A stretch of DNA of 64,000 nucleotides from Paraburkholderia nodosa (GTDB lineage Bacteria; Pseudomonadota; Gammaproteobacteria; Burkholderiales; Burkholderiaceae). A model generated the notes under the pieces. That model did no database searches and was not told the origin of the DNA. It worked only from the letters and a program-made list of their open reading frames with translations. The position numbers and the translations under genes were made by a program. Below are positions 1-8,144 of this stretch, piece by piece. The stretch spans positions 124,001 to 188,000 of the forward strand of contig NZ_MCNV01000001.1 in the NCBI RefSeq assembly GCF_001718195.1. Direction: 5' to 3'. The number at the start of each line of letters is the position of its first letter. Position 1 is the stretch's first letter.

Positions 1-1
1 C

Positions 2-334
2 GACAAGTGGCTCTTCGACGTGGCCGTGACCGTGAACGACTGGTGCGTCGACCTCGCCACCGGCAAGCTCGACGCGGCGCGCGCCGACGCGCTCCTGCGC
101 GCCTACCAGACCGTGCGCCCATTCACGCCCGAGGAAACGCGGCACTGGATGGACATGCTGCGCGCAGGCGCGTACCGCTTTTGGGTCTCGCGCCTGTATG
201 ATTTCCACCTGCCGCGCTCGGCCGAACTGCTCAAGCCGCACGATCCCGGCCACTTCGAGCGCATCCTGCGCGAGCGCCTCGCCGGCAGCGAGGCGGGTTC
301 CCATCACGCCTTGCCCCATCGCCCATGCAACTAA
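2..334 (+). CDS. thrB: Homoserine kinase (ThrB), C-terminal part, cut by window start
   Basis: The reading frame is open from base 2 (first residues [15 protein letters not shown]) to a TAA at 332-334, so only about the last 110 residues are present. The segment resembles the C-terminal half of type II homoserine kinase, which belongs to the aminoglycoside-phosphotransferase fold and phosphorylates homoserine on the route to threonine. Recognisable family text includes [14 protein letters not shown] and [14 protein letters not shown]. The catalytic loop lies upstream of the window. The stop overlaps the ATG of the next gene by 10 bases, so the two are probably co-transcribed and translationally coupled. 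Identification rests on overall similarity to the family and on the usual Burkholderia neighbourhood. Confidence 0.85.
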   Translation, partial: DKWLFDVAVTVNDWCVDLATGKLDAARADALLRAYQTVRPFTPEETRHWMDMLRAGAYRFWVSRLYDFHLPRSAELLKPHDPGHFERILRERLAGSEAGSHHALPHRPCN

Positions 335-1128
335 TTGAAGTCCCCGCGAAGACGGGCTACATCTGGTTCCGCCAGGGTATCTGGCTGTTCCGCCGCAATC
401 CGCTCGCGTTTCTCACGCTGTTTTTCGCCTATTTGCTGGCGATGACGCTGATTTCCGCCATTCCCGTGATCGGCGGCGTGCTGCCACTGCTGTTCGTGCC
501 CGGCGTGGCCGTCGGCTTCATGGCGGCGTGCCGCAACACGATCGCGGGCAAACCGGTGTTCCCGACCATTCTGATCGACGGCTTTCGTTCGTACGGCAGC
601 AACGTGGCGAAGCAACTGCTGGTGCTCGGGGCGATTTACGTGGGGGCGATGTTGCTGGTGCTGGCCGCGTCTGCGTTCGTGGACGGCGGCGCGCTATTGC
701 GGCTGATGACGATCGGCGGCGACCTCGACGCGCAAGCGCTCGCCAACAGCGACGTGCCGCTCGCGGTGCTTGCTTCGCTGCTCTGCTACGTGCCGGTGTC
801 GATGCTGTTCTGGTTTGCGCCCGTGCTCACGGCGTGGCACGACGTGCCGCCCGTGAAGGCCCTGTTCTTCAGCATCGTGAGCTGCTGGCGCAACAAGGGC
901 GCGTTCATGGTGTATGGGGCGCTGTGGTTCGCCGTCTCGACGGTCGTATCGATCGGCCTGTCGACGCTGCTGCGCGCGCTCGGCGCCGGCGACTTCACGG
1001 TGGCGATCCTGATGCCCGCGCTCATCATCGTGACGACGATGCTCTATTGCTCGTTCTACGCGACCTATCGCGGCTGCTTTGGCGTGCAGGAAAAGCAGGC
1101 CGCGGAAATGCCGGACTCGGGACGCTGA
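325..1128 (+). CDS. BPSS1780-type integral membrane protein
   Basis: This 267-residue protein has about six hydrophobic segments, at roughly residues 30-55, 55-75, 90-115, 145-165, 190-215 and 225-245, with short polar linkers and no signal peptide. It matches the Burkholderia BPSS1780 family of membrane proteins, whose function is not established. Its ATG sits inside the end of thrB (10-base overlap). The same adjacency is common in the family and suggests coupling rather than a known metabolic role. A strong hairpin terminator follows 35 bases after the stop. Confidence 0.75.
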   Translation: MQLIEVPAKTGYIWFRQGIWLFRRNPLAFLTLFFAYLLAMTLISAIPVIGGVLPLLFVPGVAVGFMAACRNTIAGKPVFPTILIDGFRSYGSNVAKQLLVLGAIYVGAMLLVLAASAFVDGGALLRLMTIGGDLDAQALANSDVPLAVLASLLCYVPVSMLFWFAPVLTAWHDVPPVKALFFSIVSCWRNKGAFMVYGALWFAVSTVVSIGLSTLLRALGAGDFTVAILMPALIIVTTMLYCSFYATYRGCFGVQEKQAAEMPDSGR

Positions 1129-1163
1129 CCGGCGGCGCGGTAGTCCTTCAAAGTCAAAACGCA

Positions 1164-1189
1164 AAAACGGCGCCTTTTGGCGCCGTTTT
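1164..1189. terminator. Bidirectional intrinsic terminator
   Basis: Perfect 11-bp stem AAAACGGCGCC / GGCGCCGTTTT with a TTTT loop. The T run after the stem works on the plus strand for the membrane-protein gene and on the minus strand for the small DUF3563 gene converging from the right. Confidence 0.85.
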
Positions 1190-1223
1190 CATTTTGCCCC
1201 GTTAGCGGGGGCTGCATTCCTGC

Positions 1224-1403
1224 TTAGCCGTAATGGTTCATCCACGACGGGTGGCGCGTGGCCTTCTCGCGATCCATCTTGCGCATGCGGAACTCGAGAT
1301 CGTAGATATCGACGGACTGCGCGAGGTACGCTTCCTCGCGCTGCTGGCGGCGAGCTTCTGCAGTTTCGGAGAGGAAAAGGAAAAGACGGCTGAGCAGGTA
1401 CAT
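1224..1403 (-). CDS. DUF3563 family small protein
   Basis: A 59-residue protein beginning MYLLSRLFLFLSETAEARRQ and ending with a tail rich in Asp, Arg, His and aromatic residues (SVDIYDLEFRMRKMDRE, then HPSWMNHYG). This pattern is the DUF3563 family, widespread in Burkholderiaceae and of unknown function. The N-terminus is a short hydrophobic or amphipathic stretch, not a clear signal peptide. The ATG is chosen because AAGAAGGG lies about 8 bases upstream. The gene converges with the BPSS1780 membrane protein and shares its terminator. A well-formed promoter with repeated GGGTAAA motifs lies upstream. Confidence 0.85.
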   Translation of the reverse strand: MYLLSRLFLFLSETAEARRQQREEAYLAQSVDIYDLEFRMRKMDREKATRHPSWMNHYG

Positions 1404-1421
1404 GATTTGACCCTTCTTTGA

Positions 1422-1435
1422 CGGGCACGTGCCCG
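1422..1435. repeat. Perfect 14-bp palindrome in the DUF3563 5' leader
   Basis: CGGGCACGTGCCCG is fully self-complementary and lies between the promoter and the ribosome-binding site, 18 bases before the ATG. It could be an operator or a leader hairpin; nothing in the sequence decides which. Confidence 0.6.
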
Positions 1436-1451
1436 CGAATCGAATGAAGCC

Positions 1452-1480
1452 ATTATAGGGTAAACCCTGTTAAGGGTAAA
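1452..1480 (-). promoter_or_regulatory. Promoter of the DUF3563 gene
   Basis: On the minus strand a consensus -10 TATAAT (1452-1457) is separated by 17 bases from a -35-like TTTACC (1475-1480). The element is overlaid by GGGTAAA copies at 1458-1464 and 1474-1480, the first being part of the palindrome GGGTAAACCC (1458-1467), which could be a regulator site. Confidence 0.6.
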
Positions 1481-1504
1481 CACCTAAATTACCCGTAGTC
1501 GCTT

Positions 1505-2686
1505 TTAACCAACGTCCTGTGTCAATTCGGCGTCGTAGGCCTCGTCGAAGGCCTCCCGGCGATGAACCTCGAAAAAGTCCCAGATCAACGTGCTCGCGTC
1601 CGGTCCCGTCGAGGAGTGGAACGGTACGGTGTCGTCGCCGCCGCTCCAGGCGTGGTCGAGGCCCGCCACGCGGCACAGTCGCACGACACTCGCGCCGTCG
1701 AGCTCGTAATCCTGCTCGCGATAACCGTCCTTGAAGGTCTCGCGCGACACGACGCCTTGACGCACGCCGCGCGTATCCGCAAGACCGTTCAAACGCAACA
1801 GTTGCAGCGCGAGCTGTTCCGCGTTGACGGGCGCGACGACGGCGTCCACCTCGCCCTGCACGACGATCGCGGGCATGCCCGGATGGATGCGCTCGCCCAA
1901 TTGGGTATCGACGAGCGCCACTGGATCGTGGTGCACGCCGCGCCGCATCACATCGAGCGCCGTCACGCCCGAGCGCGCCTCACCGAAAGCGGGGCCGGAA
2001 TGCAGCGCGATGGCGGCGAAACGGCTGGGTGAGCGCACCGCGAGCAGCATCGCGAGCCCTGCTCCCGCTGACAAACCGGCCAGATAGACGCGCGAGCGGT
2101 CGAAGCCATGCTCCTCGACGAGCGCATCGACCAGCGAAACGACGGATGCCGCCTCGCCGCCGCCCGCCGCGTCGCGCGAGTCGTACCAATGCCAGCATTG
2201 ATGCGGATGCGCGCGTTCCGACTGCTCGGGATACACCACCGCGAAGCCATGACGGTCGGCGAGCAGATTCATGCGGGTGCCTTCGGCGAAGGAATCCATC
2301 GACTGCTTGCAGCCGTGCAGCATCACGACGAGCGGCATGCCCCGCGTCTTGCGCGCCGTCGGCAGGTACAGCCCGTAAGGCAGGGAACGTCCGGCATGCA
2401 GGTCGTTCGCCGGTACAAGGTGATCCGCGCGGCGCCATTCGCCCGCGGCCCAGGCGGCCGCACGCGGACCCACGCGCGACTCGCGCACCGGCGCGCCGCT
2501 GTGCGCCTGCCCCGGCGTCACTCGGCTGGCCGCCTGCTCGGCCGCGGCCTGAGCGGCGCGCCAGATTGCCTGCGGCTTGGGTGCATCGATCCCCGCGCCT
2601 TTCAGGGCGTCGCGGGTCGCCCGGGTCTGGATGGCGAGCAGACGTCGCATGCCACCTGCCCATAGCTTCGTCAGATTTTTCGTCAT
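1505..2686 (-). CDS. PHB depolymerase-family esterase
   Basis: A 393-residue alpha/beta hydrolase of the PHB-depolymerase esterase family. Visible landmarks are the oxyanion-type motif LHGC (about 123-126), the lipase box GLSAG with nucleophile Ser about 206, a later Asp in VQGEVDAVV and a His in GLDHAW, which together would form the catalytic triad. Such enzymes hydrolyse short-chain polyhydroxyalkanoates or related esters. The first 90 residues are Ala/Arg-rich with no obvious Sec signal peptide, so secretion is uncertain, and the natural substrate could be a small ester rather than polymer. It stands alone, convergent with nothing and divergent from the PAP2 gene. Confidence 0.8.
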   Translation of the reverse strand: MTKNLTKLWAGGMRRLLAIQTRATRDALKGAGIDAPKPQAIWRAAQAAAEQAASRVTPGQAHSGAPVRESRVGPRAAAWAAGEWRRADHLVPANDLHAGRSLPYGLYLPTARKTRGMPLVVMLHGCKQSMDSFAEGTRMNLLADRHGFAVVYPEQSERAHPHQCWHWYDSRDAAGGGEAASVVSLVDALVEEHGFDRSRVYLAGLSAGAGLAMLLAVRSPSRFAAIALHSGPAFGEARSGVTALDVMRRGVHHDPVALVDTQLGERIHPGMPAIVVQGEVDAVVAPVNAEQLALQLLRLNGLADTRGVRQGVVSRETFKDGYREQDYELDGASVVRLCRVAGLDHAWSGGDDTVPFHSSTGPDASTLIWDFFEVHRREAFDEAYDAELTQDVG

Positions 2687-2972
2687 CTATGGCCTCGTAA
2701 AAGGGTCCGACACATCGTGGCGTTTTGCCGCGATCCGTCGTTGTGCAACGCACAATAACACCATTTGGATGACGCTGCAGATCGGACAGGCTGGGTTCTG
2801 TCCGCGCGTTCGTTCGTCGAGGCACGCCTTCGTCTATGCGAGGCAGCTATACTGGATGCGTGTCTCACGCGCGTGTCGGCCAGCCAGGCGGCTCGCGCGT
2901 TAAGTCGCTATGAAGTAGCGGTTAAGCACCTGCAACCCCAGGATCCTCTTCAGCCAGCCGGCAGCGCGGACC

Positions 2973-3674
2973 ATGCCAGATTTGCCCCTTCACCTTTGGT
3001 ACTCGATTACCAACCTCGGCGGCGCCGGCCTCACCCTGCCGCTGGCGTTGGCTATCGCGCTGTGGCTGATAGTCGGCTACTCGTGGCGCATGGCGGCGAG
3101 CTGGGTGTTTGTGCTCGGTCTTGCAATCGGCCTGGTGACGCTCACCAAGATCGCGTTTCTCGGCTGGGGCGTGGGGGTAAGAGAACTGGATTTCACGGGG
3201 ATCAGCGGCCATGCCATGTTGTCCACGGCCGTCTATCCCGTCGCGTTTTTCCTGATGCTGCAAGGCGCGCCGTCCTTCGTACGCGCCACGGGCGTGACCA
3301 TAGGCCTCGCGGTGGGACTCGCAGTCGCGCTCTCGCGCGTCGTGCTCGACGCTCACTCGCCTTCCGAGGCTGTCACGGGCTGCGTGGTCGGGGCGCTCAC
3401 CGCGCTCGTGTTCGCGCGCTACTGGTGGCAGGCGCAAGCCCGGCGAATTTCAGCGGCGGCCGTCGCGCTGAGCCTCGCGGCGCTGACTGTCGCGTTGCAC
3501 AACGTGCATGTGCCCACGCATCGCTGGGTCACGCACATCGCGCTCACGGTTTCGGGTCACGACCGGCCCTACGTGCGTGCCAAATGGAAGGCCAACCGCG
3601 CCAACCGCGCGCCGGTCGCTCCCGTCTCGCAAACCCGCAACGGGCTCACGCCGCCCGCCCAGCGCCACGCCTGA
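2973..3674 (+). CDS. PAP2-family membrane phosphatase
   Basis: A 233-residue protein with about five or six transmembrane segments. It carries PAP2 signature parts: SGHAM in the middle of the protein and the third motif SRVVLDAHSPSE. The canonical third motif is SR-x5-H-x3-D; here the last position is Glu. The first motif (K-x6-RP) is poorly conserved, with only a Lys and a later Arg visible. The family dephosphorylates lipid phosphates such as undecaprenyl pyrophosphate or phosphatidate on the outer face of the inner membrane. The C-terminal 35 residues are basic and likely cytoplasmic. A single-gene unit by spacing. Confidence 0.75.
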   Translation: MPDLPLHLWYSITNLGGAGLTLPLALAIALWLIVGYSWRMAASWVFVLGLAIGLVTLTKIAFLGWGVGVRELDFTGISGHAMLSTAVYPVAFFLMLQGAPSFVRATGVTIGLAVGLAVALSRVVLDAHSPSEAVTGCVVGALTALVFARYWWQAQARRISAAAVALSLAALTVALHNVHVPTHRWVTHIALTVSGHDRPYVRAKWKANRANRAPVAPVSQTRNGLTPPAQRHA

Positions 3675-3709
3675 ACCCGCCTGATTGGCGGCGCCCCGTT
3701 CGACGCCGC

Positions 3710-4636
3710 TCAACCGGCCACGCCTAGCAGCACGCTCGAAGCCTTGAACACGGCCGTCGCCGCTTGCCCTGCGACGAATCCCAGCGCGTCCACGCTCGCT
3801 TCGGTCACGATCGCGGCGATCACGGTGCCGCCCGGCAGGGCGAGTGTCACTTCGGCGTTCACGGCGCCACGTTGCACAACCTCGATCGTCCCGCTGAGCC
3901 GGTTGCGCGCCGAAAGCCGCTCCGCGTCTGCCGCGCTTGCGACCAGCACGACCGACGTCGCCTTCACGAGCGCCACCACGGGCGCGCCTGCGGCAAGGCC
4001 GAGCGCTTCGGCGCTCTCGTGGGTGATCGTGGCGACGATGCCCTCGCCGCCGGGCAGCGCGATCGACACCTCGTCGTTCACCGCACCACGCACGATCCCC
4101 GAGACGGTGCCAAAGAGCTGATTGCGCGCGCTCGTGCGCATGGCGAAGCGGCCGAGCACGGCGAGGTCGCGCGCGAACCCGCCAGCGTGCGCATCGCCGC
4201 CTTCGCCCGAAACGGCCCCAAGCGCGTGCGCCGCACGCTCGATAAAGCGCTGGTGCTCCCGCTCGATAGCGCGAAACGTCTCGACGAGCCGCAGCGCCCG
4301 CGGCGTGAGCGTCGTCCCGCCGCCGCCCTTGCCGCCCGTCGCGCGCACCACGAGCGCCTCGCCCGCGAGATTGTTCATGACGTCGACGGCGTCCCAGGCG
4401 CCCTTGTAGCTCATGCCGACCGCTTTCGCGGCGCCTGTGATCGAACCGGTTGCATGGATGGCTTCCAGCAGCGCAATGCGCGCCGCGCCGCCAAGCATCT
4501 GCTGGCCGGACTGAAACCAGACCGAGCCGCCCAGACCCAGTTCCGGCGCCTCGGTGGGTGTCGATGTATCAGTGGAGAAGGCGTCGGCTTGGCCGGCTCC
4601 GGCGGATGGCGAGTTCAGGTCAGTGGGATTCATCAT
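3710..4636 (-). CDS. modE: ModE-type molybdate-responsive transcriptional regulator
   Basis: A protein of about 308 residues with a LysR-like winged HTH (ARIALLEAIHATGSITGAAK, followed by VGMSYKGAWDAVDVMNN) and two tandem TOBE (MOP) domains, each starting SARN-L-GT and ending with an ASSV/ATSV strand. This is the full ModE layout: DNA binding at the N-terminus and oxyanion sensing by the di-TOBE module. ModE normally represses modABC transport genes when molybdate is plentiful, but no mod genes are in this window. The frame is open further upstream; the ATG pair at 4631-4636 is preferred because the domain begins soon after it and it clears the preceding gene. A low-complexity stretch of about 35 residues precedes the HTH. 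Confidence 0.85.
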   Translation of the reverse strand: MMNPTDLNSPSAGAGQADAFSTDTSTPTEAPELGLGGSVWFQSGQQMLGGAARIALLEAIHATGSITGAAKAVGMSYKGAWDAVDVMNNLAGEALVVRATGGKGGGGTTLTPRALRLVETFRAIEREHQRFIERAAHALGAVSGEGGDAHAGGFARDLAVLGRFAMRTSARNQLFGTVSGIVRGAVNDEVSIALPGGEGIVATITHESAEALGLAAGAPVVALVKATSVVLVASAADAERLSARNRLSGTIEVVQRGAVNAEVTLALPGGTVIAAIVTEASVDALGFVAGQAATAVFKASSVLLGVAG

Positions 4637-4727
4637 GCGCAACATAAGCGAAAACGAGACGAACGAACGATGGTTCGGCGCGGCTCGCCAAACCGCCAAT
4701 CCGCGCCAGCGATTATAGAGACGCACG

Positions 4728-6386
4728 TCAGGCGCCGCGCGCCACCTTCGGCGCACCCAGTTCGCGTAACAGGCGTTCGCCCTCCTTCGCGGTATAGCGC
4801 TTGACGGCCTCGCACCAGCCGCGTGCGAACCCAAGCTGATACGGCTCGGCGTCCATGCGCTCGAGATAGCGCAGGGCCACCGCGGCGTCGTTGCCGTCGC
4901 CGAGCACGCTCTGCAGCCGTGCTAGCGCGCGCGCCACCTCCATGCGCGTGCGGCGCGACGTGAGCGTGGCGAAGAATTCGATCGTGTAGCGCAAATACTT
5001 CGCATTGATGCGCGCGCGATGACGGCTCGCCTCGTCGATGGCCGTGAGCTTTTGCGTGCTCGCGAGCTGCTCGTAGTAGCGCCGCACGCGCTTCTTCGCG
5101 TGGCGATGCAGCGAAAACCCGGCGCTGCCGGCGTCGTGCGCGCGTCGCGCGCGCAAGTCGAGCCACTGGAGCCACGCCAGCGCCGCGAGCGCATAGCGCT
5201 GCGAGGCCAGCGCCTCGCGCAGCCGCGCGCGCGCGGCGAGCCGCTGCGCGTTTGCCGCGTCGCGAATCGCGTCCCAGCGCCCCGGCTCGACGTCGGCGGC
5301 AGCGAGCGCAGGCAGCGTCGATTCGACGAAGACATCGCGGTCGCGCGCATCGCCGAGCAGGCCGCCGAGCCATTTGAGCTCCGGCTCGATGCGCGTCTCC
5401 CACGCCTCGTCGCACCAGCGCGAGAAAATGCGCATGGCGGTGCGCAGCCGCCGCTGCGAGACGCGCATCTGATGGATGAACTCGCCGTTCGTGCTGTCGC
5501 GCACGCCCGCGTCATTGCCGAACCACTGCACGCTGATGTTGCGCCCGATCGCCACGAGCGCGGCCTCGGCGGTGGCCGCGCCGGCCAGATCCACGGCTTC
5601 GGCCTTGATGGCTTCGGCGTCGCCGGTCACGCTGCCGGCGCTGGCGCGCTCGAGCGCGTCGGTCAGCCGCACGAATGCGGGGAGCGCCCCGATCAGGTCG
5701 CCGGCACAGGCAAACAGCGCATCGACGATAGGCCGCTCGTCCTCGCCTTCGGGCCAGGGCGCGCTCACGCGCAACTCGTGCAAGGCGGCCAAGTCGGGCG
5801 GGGGCGCCGCATCCGCGCCGTGAGTGTCCCGAGCCACCATTTCTTGCTGCGCTGCCGACGGCTCGTGCAAGTCTTCGTCGAGCGTAAGCAATACGTCGAT
5901 GCCATCGCGCGGCCACTGCCAGCGGCTGCGCATCGCCACGAGGGTGGCCGATGGAGCGAGATCGTCCGCGCTGCCCAGCGCCTCGCGAAACGGCTCGGGC
6001 GCGGCGTCGAAGAGCGCATGCGCGATGCCGTTCGCATCGAGCGCCGCCTCGAAGATCGGTGCGACCACGGTAACCCCAGGCGTATGAACGCGTCGGCTCG
6101 ACACGACAACGTGCTGCGTGTCGCCGCGCGATTCGACCGCCACGCGCCAGCCGAGCCCCCGAAGGACCCCGCCGCGGTCGAAGGCGACCGTCGTCACGCG
6201 CTCGCGCGCGTCGGGCAGCGCCACGAGCATCGGCAATGCCGCGCCGAGGCTGGCGGCCCGCTCCGAAGGTTTCGGGCTGGCGTGCGCCCTGGACGCCGCT
6301 CCCGTGGCGGCGACGGCTTTTGCGTTTTTTCTATCCGGCGCTGCCGGGATCACGACATCCAGCACGATTTCCAGAACGCGATCCAT
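4728..6386 (-). CDS. CYTH-CHAD domain protein, CYTH active site degenerate
   Basis: A 552-residue protein. The N-terminal part (about 1-210) looks like a CYTH domain by its order of strands (VAFDRGGVLRGLGWRVAVESRG, then LHELRVSAP), and the C-terminal part (about 250-540) is a CHAD helical domain with regularly spaced Arg/His/Lys (HQMRVSQRRLRTAMRIF; HRHAKKRVRRYYEQL). CHAD domains bind polyphosphate. The CYTH hallmark ExExK is not intact at the start (EIVLD), so triphosphatase activity is doubtful. The ATG at 6386 is chosen for the GGAG 8 bases upstream; the open frame runs further but lacks family resemblance. A polyphosphate kinase 2 gene lies nearby, in keeping with a polyphosphate link. Confidence 0.75.
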   Translation of the reverse strand: MDRVLEIVLDVVIPAAPDRKNAKAVAATGAASRAHASPKPSERAASLGAALPMLVALPDARERVTTVAFDRGGVLRGLGWRVAVESRGDTQHVVVSSRRVHTPGVTVVAPIFEAALDANGIAHALFDAAPEPFREALGSADDLAPSATLVAMRSRWQWPRDGIDVLLTLDEDLHEPSAAQQEMVARDTHGADAAPPPDLAALHELRVSAPWPEGEDERPIVDALFACAGDLIGALPAFVRLTDALERASAGSVTGDAEAIKAEAVDLAGAATAEAALVAIGRNISVQWFGNDAGVRDSTNGEFIHQMRVSQRRLRTAMRIFSRWCDEAWETRIEPELKWLGGLLGDARDRDVFVESTLPALAAADVEPGRWDAIRDAANAQRLAARARLREALASQRYALAALAWLQWLDLRARRAHDAGSAGFSLHRHAKKRVRRYYEQLASTQKLTAIDEASRHRARINAKYLRYTIEFFATLTSRRTRMEVARALARLQSVLGDGNDAAVALRYLERMDAEPYQLGFARGWCEAVKRYTAKEGERLLRELGAPKVARGA

Positions 6387-6620
6387 GAACGCTCCAGGGT
6401 TCTGTCGGGCGACGGCTTGGAACAGTGCAAGCGGATGGAGAACCAGGAACTGCGACGACGCGATCGATGGTACACGCGAGCGCGCCCCGATGCCCCAGGT
6501 AACGTCCCTGACCCTTCGGGCAATCGGAGTCTGATGATGGTCAAGACTGCCACGACCAGACGGTGGAAAAATAACGACCTGCCAATTTCTCCCATTTTGC
6601 CTGTCTGTAAGGAGTGTTGA

Positions 6621-6839
6621 GTGTTCCCTGAGTACAGAGATTTGATTTCGCGCCTCAAGATCCAGGACGACCATTTCGCCCGGATTTTTCATCGTCACAA
6701 CGAACTCGACCAGCAGATCAAGAACATGGAAGCGGGTGTCGTGGCTTCGCACGGCATGGAAGTCGAGCAGCTAAAAAAGGAAAAGCTTCAACTGAAGGAC
6801 TCGCTCTACCTCATCCTCAAAAAGGCGGCAAACGCCTGA
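6621..6839 (+). CDS. YdcH family (DUF465) small protein
   Basis: A 72-residue, charge-rich, largely alpha-helical protein of the YdcH/DUF465 family (FPEYRDLISRLK, HFARIFHRHNELD, EVEQLKKEKLQLKDSLY), likely a short coiled coil. Function is unknown for the family. Translation is inferred to start at GTG 6621, because AAGGAG lies 9 bases upstream and the family begins at this point. It is divergent from the CHAD gene, with 234 bases between them. Confidence 0.85.
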   Translation: MFPEYRDLISRLKIQDDHFARIFHRHNELDQQIKNMEAGVVASHGMEVEQLKKEKLQLKDSLYLILKKAANA

Positions 6840-7038
6840 GCCAGCCGGCGTCCGGCACTGGCCGTTAGCTGGACAAGCGGGCCGGTGGCCAGCGGCGCGC
6901 AGGCTTTTGCCTCGGCGCCGCCCTGCCAATCAAGCCCCGACGACTTCCCTGCGTGCCATTGCCGCGCGCGCCTTCGATGCATCCGCGTTGAATGCGAGTC
7001 ACTCCGCATGCACTCCCATCCCCGCATCCGCCGACACC

Positions 7039-8130
7039 ATGCCCAAATCCATTCCCTACCCCGCTTCCGACGCCGCCAGCCCCGCGGCACGACTGCCGCT
7101 CGTCACGCCCCACAGTGCCGAATTGCGCACCGTCGACAGTGGCGTCGAATCCGCGAGCGAGACGATCGCAGGCGCTGTCCATGATCTCGTCGCGCGCACT
7201 CGCGCCGGGCACAATCCGCCCGCCATGCTGCTCGAGTCGATCGCAGCATTGATGCAAGGCATGTCGCCCGACGAAGCCGCCCAGTTGCGCAGTCTGATCC
7301 TCGAAGGCAACCCTGCCGACTGGCGCAACTCGCGCTCGCGCCACCCCGACGAGGAACTCGCCTCCGGCTGGCGCGAAGGCGGCTATCCGTATCGCAACCT
7401 GATGTCGCGCCGCGCCTACGAGCGCCAGAAGTACCGGCTGCAGGTCGAACTGCTCAAGCTCCAGGCGTGGGTGCGCGAAACCGGTCAGCGCGTCGTGATC
7501 CTGTTCGAGGGCCGCGACGCGGCCGGCAAGGGCGGGACGATCAAGCGCTTCATGGAGCATATGAACCCGCGCGGCGCGCGCGTCGTCGCGCTTGAAAAGC
7601 CCACCGAAGTCGAGCGCGGCCAATGGTATTTCCAGCGCTATGTGCAGCATCTGCCTTCAGCCGGAGAGATCGTGCTGTTCGATCGGTCCTGGTACAACCG
7701 CGCGGGCGTCGAGCATGTCATGGGCTTCTGCTCGCCGGAGGAATATGCCGATTTCATGCAGCAGGTGCCGGAGTTCGAACGGCAATTGATCCGAAGCGGC
7801 ATCCACCTGATCAAGTTCTGGTTTTCCGTGAGCCGTGCCGAGCAGCGGCGACGCTTCAAGGAACGCAAGGTGCATCCGCTCAAGCAATGGAAGCTGAGTC
7901 CCGTCGATCTCGCTTCGCTCGACAAGTGGGAGGCGTACACCCTGGCGAAAGAGGCCATGTTCTCGCAGACGGACACCGCCGATGCGCCGTGGACGGTCGT
8001 TCGCTCCGATTGCAAGAAGCGCGCGCGGCTCAATGCCATGCGATTCGTGCTGCACAAGCTGCCCTATGCGAGCCGGGACGCAGAGGCGATCGGGGTGGTC
8101 GATCCGTTGCTGGTGAGTCGGGCGCCGTAG
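7039..8130 (+). CDS. ppk2: Polyphosphate kinase 2
   Basis: A 363-residue PPK2-family enzyme. It has the Walker A-type loop GRDAAGKGGTIKR (about 157-169), the lid/Walker B region FDRSWYNRAGVEHVMGF and the substrate-binding stretch RRRFKERKVHPLKQWKLSPVD. PPK2 transfers phosphate between polyphosphate and nucleoside diphosphates, usually favouring GTP/ATP synthesis from polyP. The first 60 residues are a variable low-complexity leader, so an internal start near 7225 (MLLESIAALM) is possible; 7039 is the first ATG in the frame. It converges with pqiB 14 bases beyond its stop. Confidence 0.9.
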   Translation: MPKSIPYPASDAASPAARLPLVTPHSAELRTVDSGVESASETIAGAVHDLVARTRAGHNPPAMLLESIAALMQGMSPDEAAQLRSLILEGNPADWRNSRSRHPDEELASGWREGGYPYRNLMSRRAYERQKYRLQVELLKLQAWVRETGQRVVILFEGRDAAGKGGTIKRFMEHMNPRGARVVALEKPTEVERGQWYFQRYVQHLPSAGEIVLFDRSWYNRAGVEHVMGFCSPEEYADFMQQVPEFERQLIRSGIHLIKFWFSVSRAEQRRRFKERKVHPLKQWKLSPVDLASLDKWEAYTLAKEAMFSQTDTADAPWTVVRSDCKKRARLNAMRFVLHKLPYASRDAEAIGVVDPLLVSRAP

Positions 8131-8144
8131 GCGGCCTTGCCGAT

